This document shows positions 26,921 to 35,717 of a stretch of DNA of 64,000 nt, piece by piece. The notes under the pieces were generated by a model, which saw only the letters and a program-made list of their open reading frames with translations, did not search any database and was not told the origin of the DNA. The position numbers and the translations under genes are program-made. The stretch's first letter is position 1. Each line of letters starts with the position of its first letter. Source of the DNA: Dictyobacter alpinus (lineage in GTDB: Bacteria; Chloroflexota; Ktedonobacteria; Ktedonobacterales; Ktedonobacteraceae); NCBI RefSeq assembly GCF_003967575.1, contig NZ_BIFT01000001.1:1674001-1738000 (forward strand), written 5' to 3'.

Positions 26921-27283
26921 GTGCCACTGTTCGCCAACATGACGACCAGGATTCGATTACATTGAATGTATTGCCTCTCCGCCCTTCCTCTCGAAGGATG
27001 GTGAGTCAGTCTCGCGCCATAAGGCGCTCTCACAACCTGTTTTATCTAGTTACTGCCAGAATTGCACGAATATGTCATTTCTGCATCAACCACTGTTACA
27101 TAATTGGTAGCATTGTTAATCAGGTGCAGGTGAAAGGTCCCATGCGCGGCTCATGAACATAAGGTTTATAGAAATCTTCCTACATACTATAGCAGGACAA
27201 CGAAGGGGCGACAAGTAAAGATGTGTGCGATAGCGTACAGCCGCACGTCGCAACACATGTCATTACCACCACAAAACTGAAAT
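26921..27283. other. Intergenic region between divergent ctaC and ctaB operons
   Basis: About 360 bp between the family A element and the ctaB promoter. I see no gene, hairpin or repeat in it. Confidence 0.5.
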
Positions 27284-27348
27284 GTTCAGGCGATTGTAAG
27301 GTAAGAGAAACTGGTTGCAAGGGTAGTATCAGGAATGAGGCCGACAAT
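27284..27348 (+). promoter_or_regulatory. Respiratory-regulon promoter, ctaB copy
   Basis: GTTCAGGCGATTGTAAGGT (27284-27302), 12 bp, TTGCAAG (27315-27321), 5 bp, TATCAGG (27327-27333), 9 bp, GACAAT (27343-27348). The ctaB start is 38 bp downstream of the -10-like box. Confidence 0.8.
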
Positions 27349-27386
27349 AGGGATCGTCAAACTTTATAGACTAAGGGAGCTTGTGC

Positions 27387-28301
27387 ATGAAGGTATTAAG
27401 CCATAGTGAGCTTGAAGAGCCAAAAGAGGTCCATCCTTTTCGTCAGACTCTTTCTGCTTACATCAATTTGATGAAGCCACACGTGACGGTTCTATTGCTG
27501 GGTACGACTGTAGCCGCCATGGCGATTGCCGGTCGTGGCCTGCCCAACCTGGGATTAGTCCTGGCGACGTTGGTCGGTGGCGCGATGGCCGCTGGCAGCG
27601 CGAATGCCATTAACTGTTATATTGATCGCGATATCGACCAGATTATGGGTCGCACGCAGCGCCGCTCATTGCCATCCGGCCGGGTTCAGCCTGTGCAGGC
27701 ATTGATCTTTGGCGTTGGCTTAGGGGTCGCTTCGTTCGTGATCCTGGCCCTGCTCGTAAATCTACTCAGCGCGGCCCTGGCAATGGGCGCGATCTTGTTC
27801 TATGTATTTGTGTACACCATGGGCCTGAAACGTACCAGCGCCCAGAATATCGTTATTGGTGGTGCCGCTGGCTCCGTACCGGTCCTGGTTGGCTGGGCTG
27901 CCGCAACCAATAGCCTCTCACTGGCTGCCATCTGGCTGTTTGCTATTATCTTTTACTGGACGCCACCCCATTTCTGGGCCCTCTCACTCCTGATCAAAAA
28001 GGACTACGAGAAGGCTCATGTACCAATGATGCCAGTAGTATTAGGCGAAGCCGAGACACGCCGCCAGATCTTTTTCTACTCCCTCTTATTATTTGCCGTG
28101 ACCATGATGCTCTTCCTGATGCACACCATGAGCTACCTTTATCTGATCGGCGCAACCATCCTGGGCGGCATCCTTATCTACATGTCGATCCGCTTACTGA
28201 CCGACCATACAAAGAACTGGGCACGCACAATCTTCTGGTACTCCAACTGCTACCTGGCTGCCATCTTCGCAATCATGGTCGTAGACCGAGTCCTTTTCTA
28301 G
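27387..28301 (+). CDS. ctaB: Protoheme IX farnesyltransferase (heme O synthase)
   Basis: 304 residues from ATG 27387 (GGGAG 8 bp upstream). About nine membrane helices. The prenyltransferase Asp motif NCYIDRDIDQIMGRT and the second motif region with YWTPPHFWALS are both clear. It adds the farnesyl tail to heme B, the first step toward the heme A of the caa3 oxidase. It is divergent from the ctaC operon and precedes sco by 19 bp. Confidence 0.96.
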   Translation: MKVLSHSELEEPKEVHPFRQTLSAYINLMKPHVTVLLLGTTVAAMAIAGRGLPNLGLVLATLVGGAMAAGSANAINCYIDRDIDQIMGRTQRRSLPSGRVQPVQALIFGVGLGVASFVILALLVNLLSAALAMGAILFYVFVYTMGLKRTSAQNIVIGGAAGSVPVLVGWAAATNSLSLAAIWLFAIIFYWTPPHFWALSLLIKKDYEKAHVPMMPVVLGEAETRRQIFFYSLLLFAVTMMLFLMHTMSYLYLIGATILGGILIYMSIRLLTDHTKNWARTIFWYSNCYLAAIFAIMVVDRVLF

Positions 28302-28320
28302 ATACCAGGATCAAAATATT

Positions 28321-28965
28321 ATGAGTATGCGTATGAGTTGGCGACTTGCTTCACGGTTATCTGTCATAACGTTAGCGGTTCTGGTCGTCATTATTGTTAC
28401 CGTTATTCAACAAAAGCAGAGCAGTCATTCCCAGCCTGTCAGTAATACAACTGCCAGCACATCTGGCCTGCAAGGAACTGATCTGGGCGGCACACCGGCC
28501 CCCAATTTTCAGCTCACAGACCAGTATGGCAAGACAGTCTCGCTATCACAGTTCCGTGGTAAGCCAGTGGTGGTTACTTTTCTCTATACCCACTGTCCTG
28601 ATGTCTGCCCCTTAACGGCCGAAAACCTGCATGCCAGCCTGCAAAAACTCGGTGGCGATGCTAAAAATGTCGCCATCCTGGCAGTCAGTACAGATCCTAA
28701 ACGGGACACCACCGCTGAAGCGCTCAAGTTTTCGACCGCGCATAACATGCAAGATTACTGGCACTTCCTGACCGGCACCCAGAAAGAACTTTCTCCCATC
28801 TGGTCCAGCTATAGTATCTATGCCCAACAACAACAACAGAAAGTCAATCACAGCACAGCCCTCTATGTCATCGACAAACAAGGCAAAGAGCGCGTATACA
28901 TGGGCGACGACTTCAAGCCCGCACAGATGGCCGCCAACCTACAACAACTACTAAAAGAAAAATAA
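28321..28965 (+). CDS. SCO1/SenC-type copper chaperone
   Basis: 214 residues. An N-terminal helix (11-30) anchors a thioredoxin-like fold. The copper site is YTHCPDVCP (Cys92, Cys96) with the distal His in VNHSTALYVID near residue 178. SCO proteins deliver copper to the CuA site of subunit II. It is co-transcribed with ctaB, which fits oxidase assembly. It is followed by a 37-bp perfect palindrome. Confidence 0.93.
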   Translation: MSMRMSWRLASRLSVITLAVLVVIIVTVIQQKQSSHSQPVSNTTASTSGLQGTDLGGTPAPNFQLTDQYGKTVSLSQFRGKPVVVTFLYTHCPDVCPLTAENLHASLQKLGGDAKNVAILAVSTDPKRDTTAEALKFSTAHNMQDYWHFLTGTQKELSPIWSSYSIYAQQQQQKVNHSTALYVIDKQGKERVYMGDDFKPAQMAANLQQLLKEK

Positions 28966-28979
28966 CAGTTTGACAATAA

Positions 28980-29054
28980 TTGTTTTATGTAATGACGGTG
29001 TAGTTAAAAGTGTGCAATGCACACTTTTAACTACACCGTCATTACATAAAACAA
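28980..29054 (+). repeat. 37-bp perfect palindrome downstream of sco
   Basis: Arms 28980-29016 and 29018-29054 pair perfectly around a single A, followed by TTTTT. It starts 14 bp past the sco stop and could terminate transcription. Its sequence is unlike the other long palindromes, but the architecture (AT-rich base, GTGC/GCAC near the loop) is the same. Confidence 0.9.
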
Positions 29055-29067
29055 AATTTTTAGGGCA

Positions 29068-29165
29068 GGAGGTGCAGGAGGACGGCCAGTCCTCCTGCCG
29101 GGGAGTGGGGTGTCCCCACACAATCTTTTCTTCCCCCCTTTGCCGCCGCAGGCGGCAGGAGGGGA
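29068..29165. repeat. Cluster of small GC-rich hairpins
   Basis: Three hairpins in a row: GCAGGAGGAC with GTCCTCCTGC (about 29074-29098), GTGGGG-TGT-CCCCAC (about 29105-29119) and TGCCGCC-GCA-GGCGGCA (about 29142-29158). They follow the palindrome at 28980. No gene is seen. Confidence 0.7.
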
Positions 29166-29197
29166 AATGGGAGAACACTGCACAGAAAAAAAGAGAG

Positions 29198-29226
29198 TTG
29201 CACGAACTTCTTATATTTGGTATGCT
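29198..29226 (+). promoter_or_regulatory. Sigma70-like promoter for the subunit IV/BON gene
   Basis: TTGCAC (29198-29203), 17-bp spacer, TATGCT (29221-29226). It points at the gene starting at 29309. Confidence 0.5.
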
Positions 29227-29308
29227 TAAATGTACAGGACTACTATTATTCTAATAAAGAAAGAGTCCTCGCTAATTGTAAACCATTCGCGGAGGAGAGC
29301 GAGAGCGT

Positions 29309-30097
29309 ATGGAAACATCTCTTCAAAAAACAAATCTCGCAGTGGACGACATAGATACGTCCCTTGAGTCATATCAGGATGCGGAAGAGGCCGAACACCA
29401 TATCCATATGCCAGGACCCAGTATGTGGCCATTTTTATTAAGTATCGCCATACTGGTTGCCGTGGCCGGTCTGTTGTTTATCCCTGACGCCCCCTGGCTG
29501 ACACTTGTCGCTGCCATATTTGTAATCTGGGGTATTTTAGGCTGGGCCCTGGAAGATCCCATGGCTACTTCCCATGATGAGATTGCTGTGCGGAAGCCGC
29601 TGGTCTCACTACCTGCACATGAGGTATTGGATCAGGCTCGGGCCAGGGCAGAGCAGATTGTTACCGTGGGTAGTACGACCTTCAGCACTCATCCTGTTAA
29701 AGTCGAAATCGAAAATGAGACACCCGAAGGTGTTGTGCTTGCGCTTTATGGTAAGGTTGAGCTGGAGGCCCAGCTTGAGCGCCTTGAGGGTGAGCTCAGT
29801 CAGATTCCTGGCGTTGCAAGTGTGCGTAACTTCATTGTGGCGGAAGATACCATTTTGAATGCTGCTTATACGCGTGTCGAGAATTTGAGGTCTCAGGGGA
29901 AGCTGGATGGGGCTCAGAATATTTCTATGCTGGTAGAGAATTACATCTTGCATCTTTATGGGGATGTGCCTAAGACTAGTATGAAGTATACGCTGGAGCG
30001 AGAGGTTGTTGGTATTCCTGGTGTGCGTGTGGTTGTAAACCATATCGGTTTGAATAAGGAGATTCCTGGTAATCTGGGTAAGACTCGTAATGCTTAG
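29309..30097 (+). CDS. Subunit IV-like membrane hairpin with two BON domains
   Basis: 262 residues. An acidic N-terminus (1-33) precedes GPSMWP (36-41) and two membrane helices (41-80), the same PSxWP hairpin as in the oxidase operon gene at 23239. The C-terminal part contains two BON-like units (about 112-170 and 185-245) with the pattern IPGVASVRNFI and IPGVRVVVNHIG. BON domains usually bind membranes or polymers. It lies downstream of ctaB-sco on the same strand but has its own promoter and a terminator. A role in the oxidase membrane environment is inferred. Confidence 0.65.
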   Translation: METSLQKTNLAVDDIDTSLESYQDAEEAEHHIHMPGPSMWPFLLSIAILVAVAGLLFIPDAPWLTLVAAIFVIWGILGWALEDPMATSHDEIAVRKPLVSLPAHEVLDQARARAEQIVTVGSTTFSTHPVKVEIENETPEGVVLALYGKVELEAQLERLEGELSQIPGVASVRNFIVAEDTILNAAYTRVENLRSQGKLDGAQNISMLVENYILHLYGDVPKTSMKYTLEREVVGIPGVRVVVNHIGLNKEIPGNLGKTRNA

Positions 30098-30134
30098 TCT
30101 GGGTTTGCTGTGATATCTCTTTGGTTATAAAGAT

Positions 30135-30170
30135 GGCGGGTTGCTTTTGATGGGCGACCCGCCTCTTTTT
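30135..30170 (+). terminator. Rho-independent terminator
   Basis: Stem GGCGGGTTGC with GCGACCCGCC (one G-T pair), 9-nt loop, followed by TCTTTTT. It lies 38 bp after the BON-protein stop. Confidence 0.85.
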
Positions 30171-30224
30171 ATCTGTTTATTTGATGGTGTTAGTGGCCAC
30201 ACTCGTCCCCTGAAGGGGACTTAC

Positions 30225-30285
30225 ATAGTAATTAAAATGGTGCAAAATTGTGCTGCGCACAATTTTGCACCATTTTAATTACTAT
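30225..30285. repeat. 29-bp perfect palindrome with adjacent GTCCCC hairpin
   Basis: Arms 30225-30253 and 30257-30285, loop TGC. On its left at 30195-30222 lies GTCCCC-TGAA-GGGGAC preceded by CCACACTC, an inverted match to the hairpin beside the palindrome at 11248. It lies between the convergent BON-protein gene and ftsZ. Confidence 0.9.
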
Positions 30286-30287
30286 TT

Positions 30288-30428
30288 TTGTGCCTTGTCA
30301 ATTAAGTGTTTGGCACTATGTCAATTCAACATTCTTGTGCTTTGTCAATTAAGTGTTTGGCACTATGTTAATTCAACATTTTTGTGCTTTGTCAATTAAG
30401 TGTTTGGCACTATGTCAATTCAACATTC
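30288..30428. repeat. Three-unit 47-bp tandem repeat
   Basis: Units start at 30288, 30335 and 30382 and differ at only a few positions. Each unit contains two TGTCAATT words about 23 bp apart, read as AATTGACA on the minus strand. It sits in the convergent 3' gap before the ftsZ stop. Confidence 0.9.
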
Positions 30429-30472
30429 TTTTTGCACTCTATCATACATAAGTTGTTCGAGAGCTTTATTGG

Positions 30473-32041
30473 TTAGCGTTTGCGTAGGAATGCTGGGATG
30501 TCGATGACGTCACCGGATGGTGTGTTGCGGTTGCCGCGCGAGAGTTCGGAGGCGGCTCCTCGGTCTAGACGTCGGACATGCCGATGTGGTTGACCACCGA
30601 CGCGTGGACGTACGGCTTTGTCTTCCATTTCTGGCGTTGGCAGGATGTCCATGTCTGGCGTTGGTACGTCTTGATCTAACATCTCCATGTCGTCTTCGTC
30701 GCTATCAAGGTTGCCACTGTTAACCATTGGTACCGATGGCGGGGCCGGTGTATAGCCTGAACCGGGTACACGTGGCCTTACAGGATGCTCAGGGCTCGAA
30801 CCGTAGGGTGGCAGTGAAGGATTTGATGCCGACTCTGACTTCGCTACAGGATTGCGCTGCGCTGGTTGCTGACTACGCTGGATAGGTGGCATTGGCCCGG
30901 TTGGATGGTTATCTACCTGCTGCAATGATGGTGTGACAGGTGGCTGATAACCCTGGGATGGCCTTTGACGCAATGGAGCATTGCTAGAAGGTCGTCCCGC
31001 CGAGTTAGAAACGGTATAGAGACGATCTCGATCATACTCTGGCCGCTTGTTATCATTAAAAGTGTGGACACCGGTCATTGAACGGGCCGGCGGTGACTGA
31101 TCAAAACCGGTTGCAATAACCGTAATTTTGACTTTGCCTTCGTAATTTGCATCCTGTACCGCACCAAAGATGATGTTGGCCTCTGGATGGGCGGCCTGAC
31201 TGATAATGTCGGCTGCCTCGTTAACTTCAAACAGGGTCATGTCCATGCCGCCGGTGATGTTAAAGAGCACACCACGAGCCCCACTGATATCGATATCCAG
31301 TAAAGGACTGGAGATAGCGATGTGGGCGGCATCAATCGCGCGACTCTCGCCGGTGGCCTCACCAATTGCCATCAAGGCGGAACCGGCGGCCGACATAATT
31401 GTTTTGACGTCCGCAAAGTCCAGGTTGATTAATCCAGGTACGGTAATCAGATCACTGATACCCTGGATACCTTGACGCAGGACATCGTCGGCTAACCGGA
31501 AGGCGTCTGCCAGCGGGGTGCGCTTATCAGCGACCTGCAACAAACGATCATTGGGCACTGTAATCAGGGTATCAACATGCTGCTTCAGATTGTTGATACC
31601 TTCTTCAGCTGAGAGCAAGCGCTTCTTGCCCTCAAAGGTAAAGGGACGGGTGACTACCCCGACCGTTAACGCACCAACCTCGCGCGCAATCTGTGCCACA
31701 ACCGGGCTCGCGCCAGTGCCGGTGCCACCACCCATGCCAGCTGTAATAAACACCATATCAGACCCCTTCAGGGCCTCATAGATATCTTCCGCATTCTCCT
31801 CTGCGGCCTTCATACCCACGCCAGGGTTGCCGCCTGCGCCAAGGCCACGTGTCAGCTTATCGCCTATACGGATGCGATGCGGTGCCTCTGTGAGCAGCAA
31901 GGCCTGGGCATCTGTATTAATCGCAATAAATTCGATGCCCGTCATACCGGCCTGTATCATGCGGTTTACCGCATTGCTGCCACCTCCCCCAACACCGATC
32001 ACGCGGATTTGGGCGAAGCCTTCAAGTTGATGATTTCCCAT
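30473..32041 (-). CDS. ftsZ: Cell division protein FtsZ with long C-terminal linker
   Basis: 522 residues from ATG 32041 (AAGGA 10 bp upstream); an ATG at 32050 is an alternative. The GTPase core has VGGGGSNAVNRM and the tubulin signature GGGTGTGASP. After the core (about 315) comes a roughly 190-residue Pro/Gln/Ser-rich linker, much longer than usual, ending in the conserved tail DVIDIPAFLRKR that binds FtsA and other partners. It is last in the division cluster, after ftsA. Confidence 0.97.
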   Translation of the reverse strand: MGNHQLEGFAQIRVIGVGGGGSNAVNRMIQAGMTGIEFIAINTDAQALLLTEAPHRIRIGDKLTRGLGAGGNPGVGMKAAEENAEDIYEALKGSDMVFITAGMGGGTGTGASPVVAQIAREVGALTVGVVTRPFTFEGKKRLLSAEEGINNLKQHVDTLITVPNDRLLQVADKRTPLADAFRLADDVLRQGIQGISDLITVPGLINLDFADVKTIMSAAGSALMAIGEATGESRAIDAAHIAISSPLLDIDISGARGVLFNITGGMDMTLFEVNEAADIISQAAHPEANIIFGAVQDANYEGKVKITVIATGFDQSPPARSMTGVHTFNDNKRPEYDRDRLYTVSNSAGRPSSNAPLRQRPSQGYQPPVTPSLQQVDNHPTGPMPPIQRSQQPAQRNPVAKSESASNPSLPPYGSSPEHPVRPRVPGSGYTPAPPSVPMVNSGNLDSDEDDMEMLDQDVPTPDMDILPTPEMEDKAVRPRVGGQPHRHVRRLDRGAASELSRGNRNTPSGDVIDIPAFLRKR

Positions 32042-32186
32042 TGGTAACATTTCCTTCGTGGCCCCCTTTCGAGTTTCTCCTTTATAGATGAACACCTCTT
32101 AATGTGTACAACGAACGACGAGCGTTTTGTTGCAGTACTGATCTTTTCCTTATGCGGCTGTTCGCCTATAAAATGAGTCCCATCGC

Positions 32187-33425
32187 TTAAGGAATAAATG
32201 CACGTAGCCAGCGCCCAAACCGAGAAACAAGATTACTATCAATGTCTGCCTCGAGGGGCTCTTCTTCTTCCATGAGGAGTGAGGTATTACTCAATCCCCA
32301 GAGCAATAAGCCAACCGCCGTCGAAAAAGCTGGCCGATTAATAGAGTCAGATAAACCATGCAGACCTAATGGAGATCCAATACGAGCCGGTAGATCTAGA
32401 ATCTGGCCCGCCAGTTCTAAAATACCAGGTAGCTCGGCTGTGCCGCCTGTAATCACGATGCCGGCAGGCAATAAGCCATCATAGCCAGATTTTTTGATCT
32501 CTTCATGCACCATGCTAAAGATCTCGTCCACACGCGCCTGGATGATTTCCGCCAGGAGTTTGCGTGGCACCAGATCATCGCAATCCGGCATGAATTGTGA
32601 CAGATCAATCATATCGTCTTCATCTATAGTTGACGGATCACAATGGCCATAGGTAATTTTCAGTTCCTCTGCCACTCCGACCGGAAGACGCAGGCCGATG
32701 GCGATATCGCTGGTGATCAGGTTCCCACCAACCGGTAGTACGATGGTATGCCAGATGGCTCCATCGGTATAGACCGCGACATCGGTGGTGCCCCCGCCAA
32801 TATCCACCAGGGCAACCCCCAGATCGGTCTCGCCTTCTTCTAACACGGCGTCCCCTGAGGCCAGAGGCTCCAGGACAAGGTCTTCAATCTCAACATGCGC
32901 TTTATGAACGCATTTAATTAAGTTGTGCATAGAAGACACGGAACCCGTGATGATATGCGCCTCGACTTCCAGGCGGAAACCGGACATACCAATTGGATTC
33001 TTGATGCCCTCTTGTCCATCGACGACATAACCCCGCGGGATAACATGAATCAATTCACGGTTCGCGGGAATGGCAATTGCGCGGGCAACCTCGAAGGCAC
33101 GGCTAATGTCGTTCTGTTCAATATCCCGATTCTTCGGGGAGATAGCGACAAAGCCCTTGCTGTTCTCTGAGGTAATATGGCTCCCGGCAATCCCAACATA
33201 CGCAGAGGTAATTTTCTTACCTGATAAGCGTTCAGCACGATCAAGCGCCGCTGCAATTGAAGTGACGGTCTCTTCAATGTTCACCACCACCCCACGGCGC
33301 AACCCCTGTGAAGGGCAGGTGCCAACGCCAACAATATTCAGCTTCCCGTCACGATCCAGTTCGCCGACCAGGACACAGATTTTTGTTGTTCCGACGTCGA
33401 TACCGACAATCACCCGCTCTTGCAC
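32187..33425 (-). CDS. ftsA: Cell division protein FtsA
   Basis: 412 residues, actin-like ATPase. The phosphate-1 motif GIDVGTTKICVLVGE and the phosphate-2 region ALVDIGGGTTDVAVY are clear, and the C-terminus (SRFGRWLRAFIP) is an amphipathic membrane-targeting helix. It anchors FtsZ at the membrane. It lies between ftsQ and ftsZ, 145 bp from the latter. Confidence 0.96.
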   Translation of the reverse strand: MQERVIVGIDVGTTKICVLVGELDRDGKLNIVGVGTCPSQGLRRGVVVNIEETVTSIAAALDRAERLSGKKITSAYVGIAGSHITSENSKGFVAISPKNRDIEQNDISRAFEVARAIAIPANRELIHVIPRGYVVDGQEGIKNPIGMSGFRLEVEAHIITGSVSSMHNLIKCVHKAHVEIEDLVLEPLASGDAVLEEGETDLGVALVDIGGGTTDVAVYTDGAIWHTIVLPVGGNLITSDIAIGLRLPVGVAEELKITYGHCDPSTIDEDDMIDLSQFMPDCDDLVPRKLLAEIIQARVDEIFSMVHEEIKKSGYDGLLPAGIVITGGTAELPGILELAGQILDLPARIGSPLGLHGLSDSINRPAFSTAVGLLLWGLSNTSLLMEEEEPLEADIDSNLVSRFGRWLRAFIP

Positions 33426-33510
33426 GATCTACGCTCCTATTGGGCGGTACACTTTTGAGACGCACTACGAATACGATAATTGAGACCTGTCATGGATATT
33501 ATTCACGATC

Positions 33511-34686
33511 TTACTTTTGTAAAGTAAACACTGGTCGCAGGCCATAACGTAAATCAATGGTGGCAATATTCATTTGCTGCTGACGTGCAAGCTTTACAAT
33601 CTCATTTAATTCTTTAAGTCGATTGTCCAGCGAGTTCGTATCATGAGAACTTCCCAGATACGCTTTCCAACCTTCCGGACTTTCTATGATATATGATCCC
33701 TTACTACCTTCCATTCCACCTGTGGGACTGGTAGTACTAGCATATATTGTACCATCGTAATACAGTTTGAACGTATCTATACCTGCGACTTTAGGAACTT
33801 GCTGCCAAACATTACTTGCAAATACACTATCGATGTTCTTTAAATACGTTCCAGGACGCAATGACGGCACAGTTTTTGTACTTGCGGACAAATTATGCTG
33901 ACCGGTGAGATCAACAACGGTCCCAAGCTGAGGACTTTCCGCTGTCTCGCTCACCGGCGCGATGATCATGCCTTGCTTGTCAACACTAAAAATGCCTTGT
34001 TCATTCTGCCAGAGCACAACAGGCTTACGTTCTTTGATGATGACGTTCAGTTGATCGGGAAATTGCTTTCTCATTTCAACCGTCGCCACCAGGGGCGAAG
34101 CTTGAATACGCTCCTGCATGTCAGTTGTATCGATCAGAAAGATATTCTGCCCTTGCATACCCATATGCTGAATACTTTGCATCAAGGCTGCGTTCTGGGT
34201 GCCCACAACATTGACCTGCTTAAGCCGAAAGTAATCACTACTCAGGGCGAAATTGATCGCGGCCACAATACAGATAATCGCGGCCAGGGTAGCGCAGATC
34301 TTCCAGAAGAGTCCACGTCGGGCGGCCCGCTGACCACTGCGCCTGGGAATCGATGATTTATAAGGCAATGGACGCCGGGTCGCCTGGATACGACCATTGG
34401 TGGCGCGAAAACCTGTCTGTACCAGAGTGCGTGGAACCAGCTTGACCGGTTTTTGTGGTCGAGAGCGCACCTGACGCAACTGGACCTGGCGCTGATCAAA
34501 CGTATTCCATGCCGCCGAAGGATCTGCTTTTGGGATCGTCACTACACGTTTCAACGAACGAGAAGAAACCAGCGTGCTGCGCGAAGTCTCTTGCTTTAAC
34601 GCATTTTTACGAGGTGTATAAACTTTTTCAAGCTTATTAAAACTCTGCGTTGCTGGTTGCGGCGGTAGCTTTTTCCTCTCTGTCAT
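33511..34686 (-). CDS. ftsQ: Cell division protein FtsQ
   Basis: 391 residues. A long basic, disordered cytosolic N-terminus (1-125) is followed by one membrane helix (128-148) and an extracytoplasmic POTRA domain (about 152-225, YFRLKQVNVVGTQN), then the FtsQ beta domain. It acts as a divisome scaffold. The start is 2 bp from the murB stop, so the two are coupled. The N-terminal extension is longer than in most FtsQ/DivIB proteins. Confidence 0.9.
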   Translation of the reverse strand: MTERKKLPPQPATQSFNKLEKVYTPRKNALKQETSRSTLVSSRSLKRVVTIPKADPSAAWNTFDQRQVQLRQVRSRPQKPVKLVPRTLVQTGFRATNGRIQATRRPLPYKSSIPRRSGQRAARRGLFWKICATLAAIICIVAAINFALSSDYFRLKQVNVVGTQNAALMQSIQHMGMQGQNIFLIDTTDMQERIQASPLVATVEMRKQFPDQLNVIIKERKPVVLWQNEQGIFSVDKQGMIIAPVSETAESPQLGTVVDLTGQHNLSASTKTVPSLRPGTYLKNIDSVFASNVWQQVPKVAGIDTFKLYYDGTIYASTTSPTGGMEGSKGSYIIESPEGWKAYLGSSHDTNSLDNRLKELNEIVKLARQQQMNIATIDLRYGLRPVFTLQK

Positions 34687-34687
34687 G

Positions 34688-35707
34688 TCATAGTGCCTTC
34701 CACTCCCCGCGTAATTCGACCTCTAACTCTAAATCAACGCCAAAGCGGTCATAGACACGCTGATGGGCTTCTTTGATTAAAGTCGCAACGTCGTTTGCGC
34801 GTGCTCCACCTACATTGACAATAAAATTGGCATGACGCTCCGAAATCTGGGCTCCCCCCCGGATCGTTCCCTTCAAACCTACGGCTTCGATGAGCCGTCC
34901 CGAGTAATCACCTTGCGGATTTTTGAAGACAGAGCCCGCACTCTGTTGCGGTGGTTGGGTGCGTTTGCGATATTGTTTATGTTCATCAATCGCGGCCCGT
35001 AACTTTTGCGGATCTTCTCGATGCAGGCGAATCCCCAGTTGCATGACAATCTCCGCTGGCTCGATCATTTTATGTGGAGCGGCGATAGGATCTCCTTCGG
35101 CGTTGAACTGCACGCGCCGCTGGGCCCGAAAACGGCTATGCCGGTATGTAAGGTCCAGTTGATCGTGCTGATAACGTACGACCGTAGGGTCAACAGGCTC
35201 CTCCTCGCACTGGCGCGCATCGACAATATCGACCCACTCCAGTACCTGGCCCAGATCATGCCCATGGACACCCGCATTACTGATTACCCCACCACCTAAG
35301 GTGCCCGGTATGCCAGGGCCGAATTCCAGTCCACCCCATCCCAGAGGTGTGAGATCATTTATGATGCGTGGCCAACTGATACCAGCCCCTACCGTCAAAA
35401 AGGCATGATCTGCATCAAGCTCCTCAATGGTATAGGTGTTGATGGCGACCCGCGCCACTACCCCTCGAACACCGGCATCCGCATACAAGACGTTGGTGCC
35501 ATTGCCAGTAACCAACAATGGCCAGCGCTGCTGCGAGCATAAAGTGACCAGGCCCACAAGATCTTCAGGTTTATCAACTGAGACCCACACATCAGCGGGA
35601 CCACCGACGCCAAAGGTACAGTGGCGGGCTAATGGCTCGTTACGGCGCACACGGCTACCGAAACGGGCGAGCAGTTCGTTATAGGCTATCTCAGCATCAA
35701 ATATCAT
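34688..35707 (-). CDS. murB: UDP-N-acetylenolpyruvoylglucosamine reductase
   Basis: 339 residues from ATG 35707 (AGAGGA 6 bp upstream). FAD-binding motifs (LLVTGNGTNVLYAD and GIPGTLGGGVISNAG) and the catalytic Ser region (SAGSVFKNP) identify MurB, which makes UDP-MurNAc for peptidoglycan. It is 10 bp after murC. Confidence 0.96.
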   Translation of the reverse strand: MIFDAEIAYNELLARFGSRVRRNEPLARHCTFGVGGPADVWVSVDKPEDLVGLVTLCSQQRWPLLVTGNGTNVLYADAGVRGVVARVAINTYTIEELDADHAFLTVGAGISWPRIINDLTPLGWGGLEFGPGIPGTLGGGVISNAGVHGHDLGQVLEWVDIVDARQCEEEPVDPTVVRYQHDQLDLTYRHSRFRAQRRVQFNAEGDPIAAPHKMIEPAEIVMQLGIRLHREDPQKLRAAIDEHKQYRKRTQPPQQSAGSVFKNPQGDYSGRLIEAVGLKGTIRGGAQISERHANFIVNVGGARANDVATLIKEAHQRVYDRFGVDLELEVELRGEWKAL

Positions 35708-35717
35708 GTCTTTTCCT

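Noticed and set aside
26742..27156. Short open frames in the ctaC-ctaB gap
   Set aside because: They are generated by the inverted-repeat element and have no ribosome sites.
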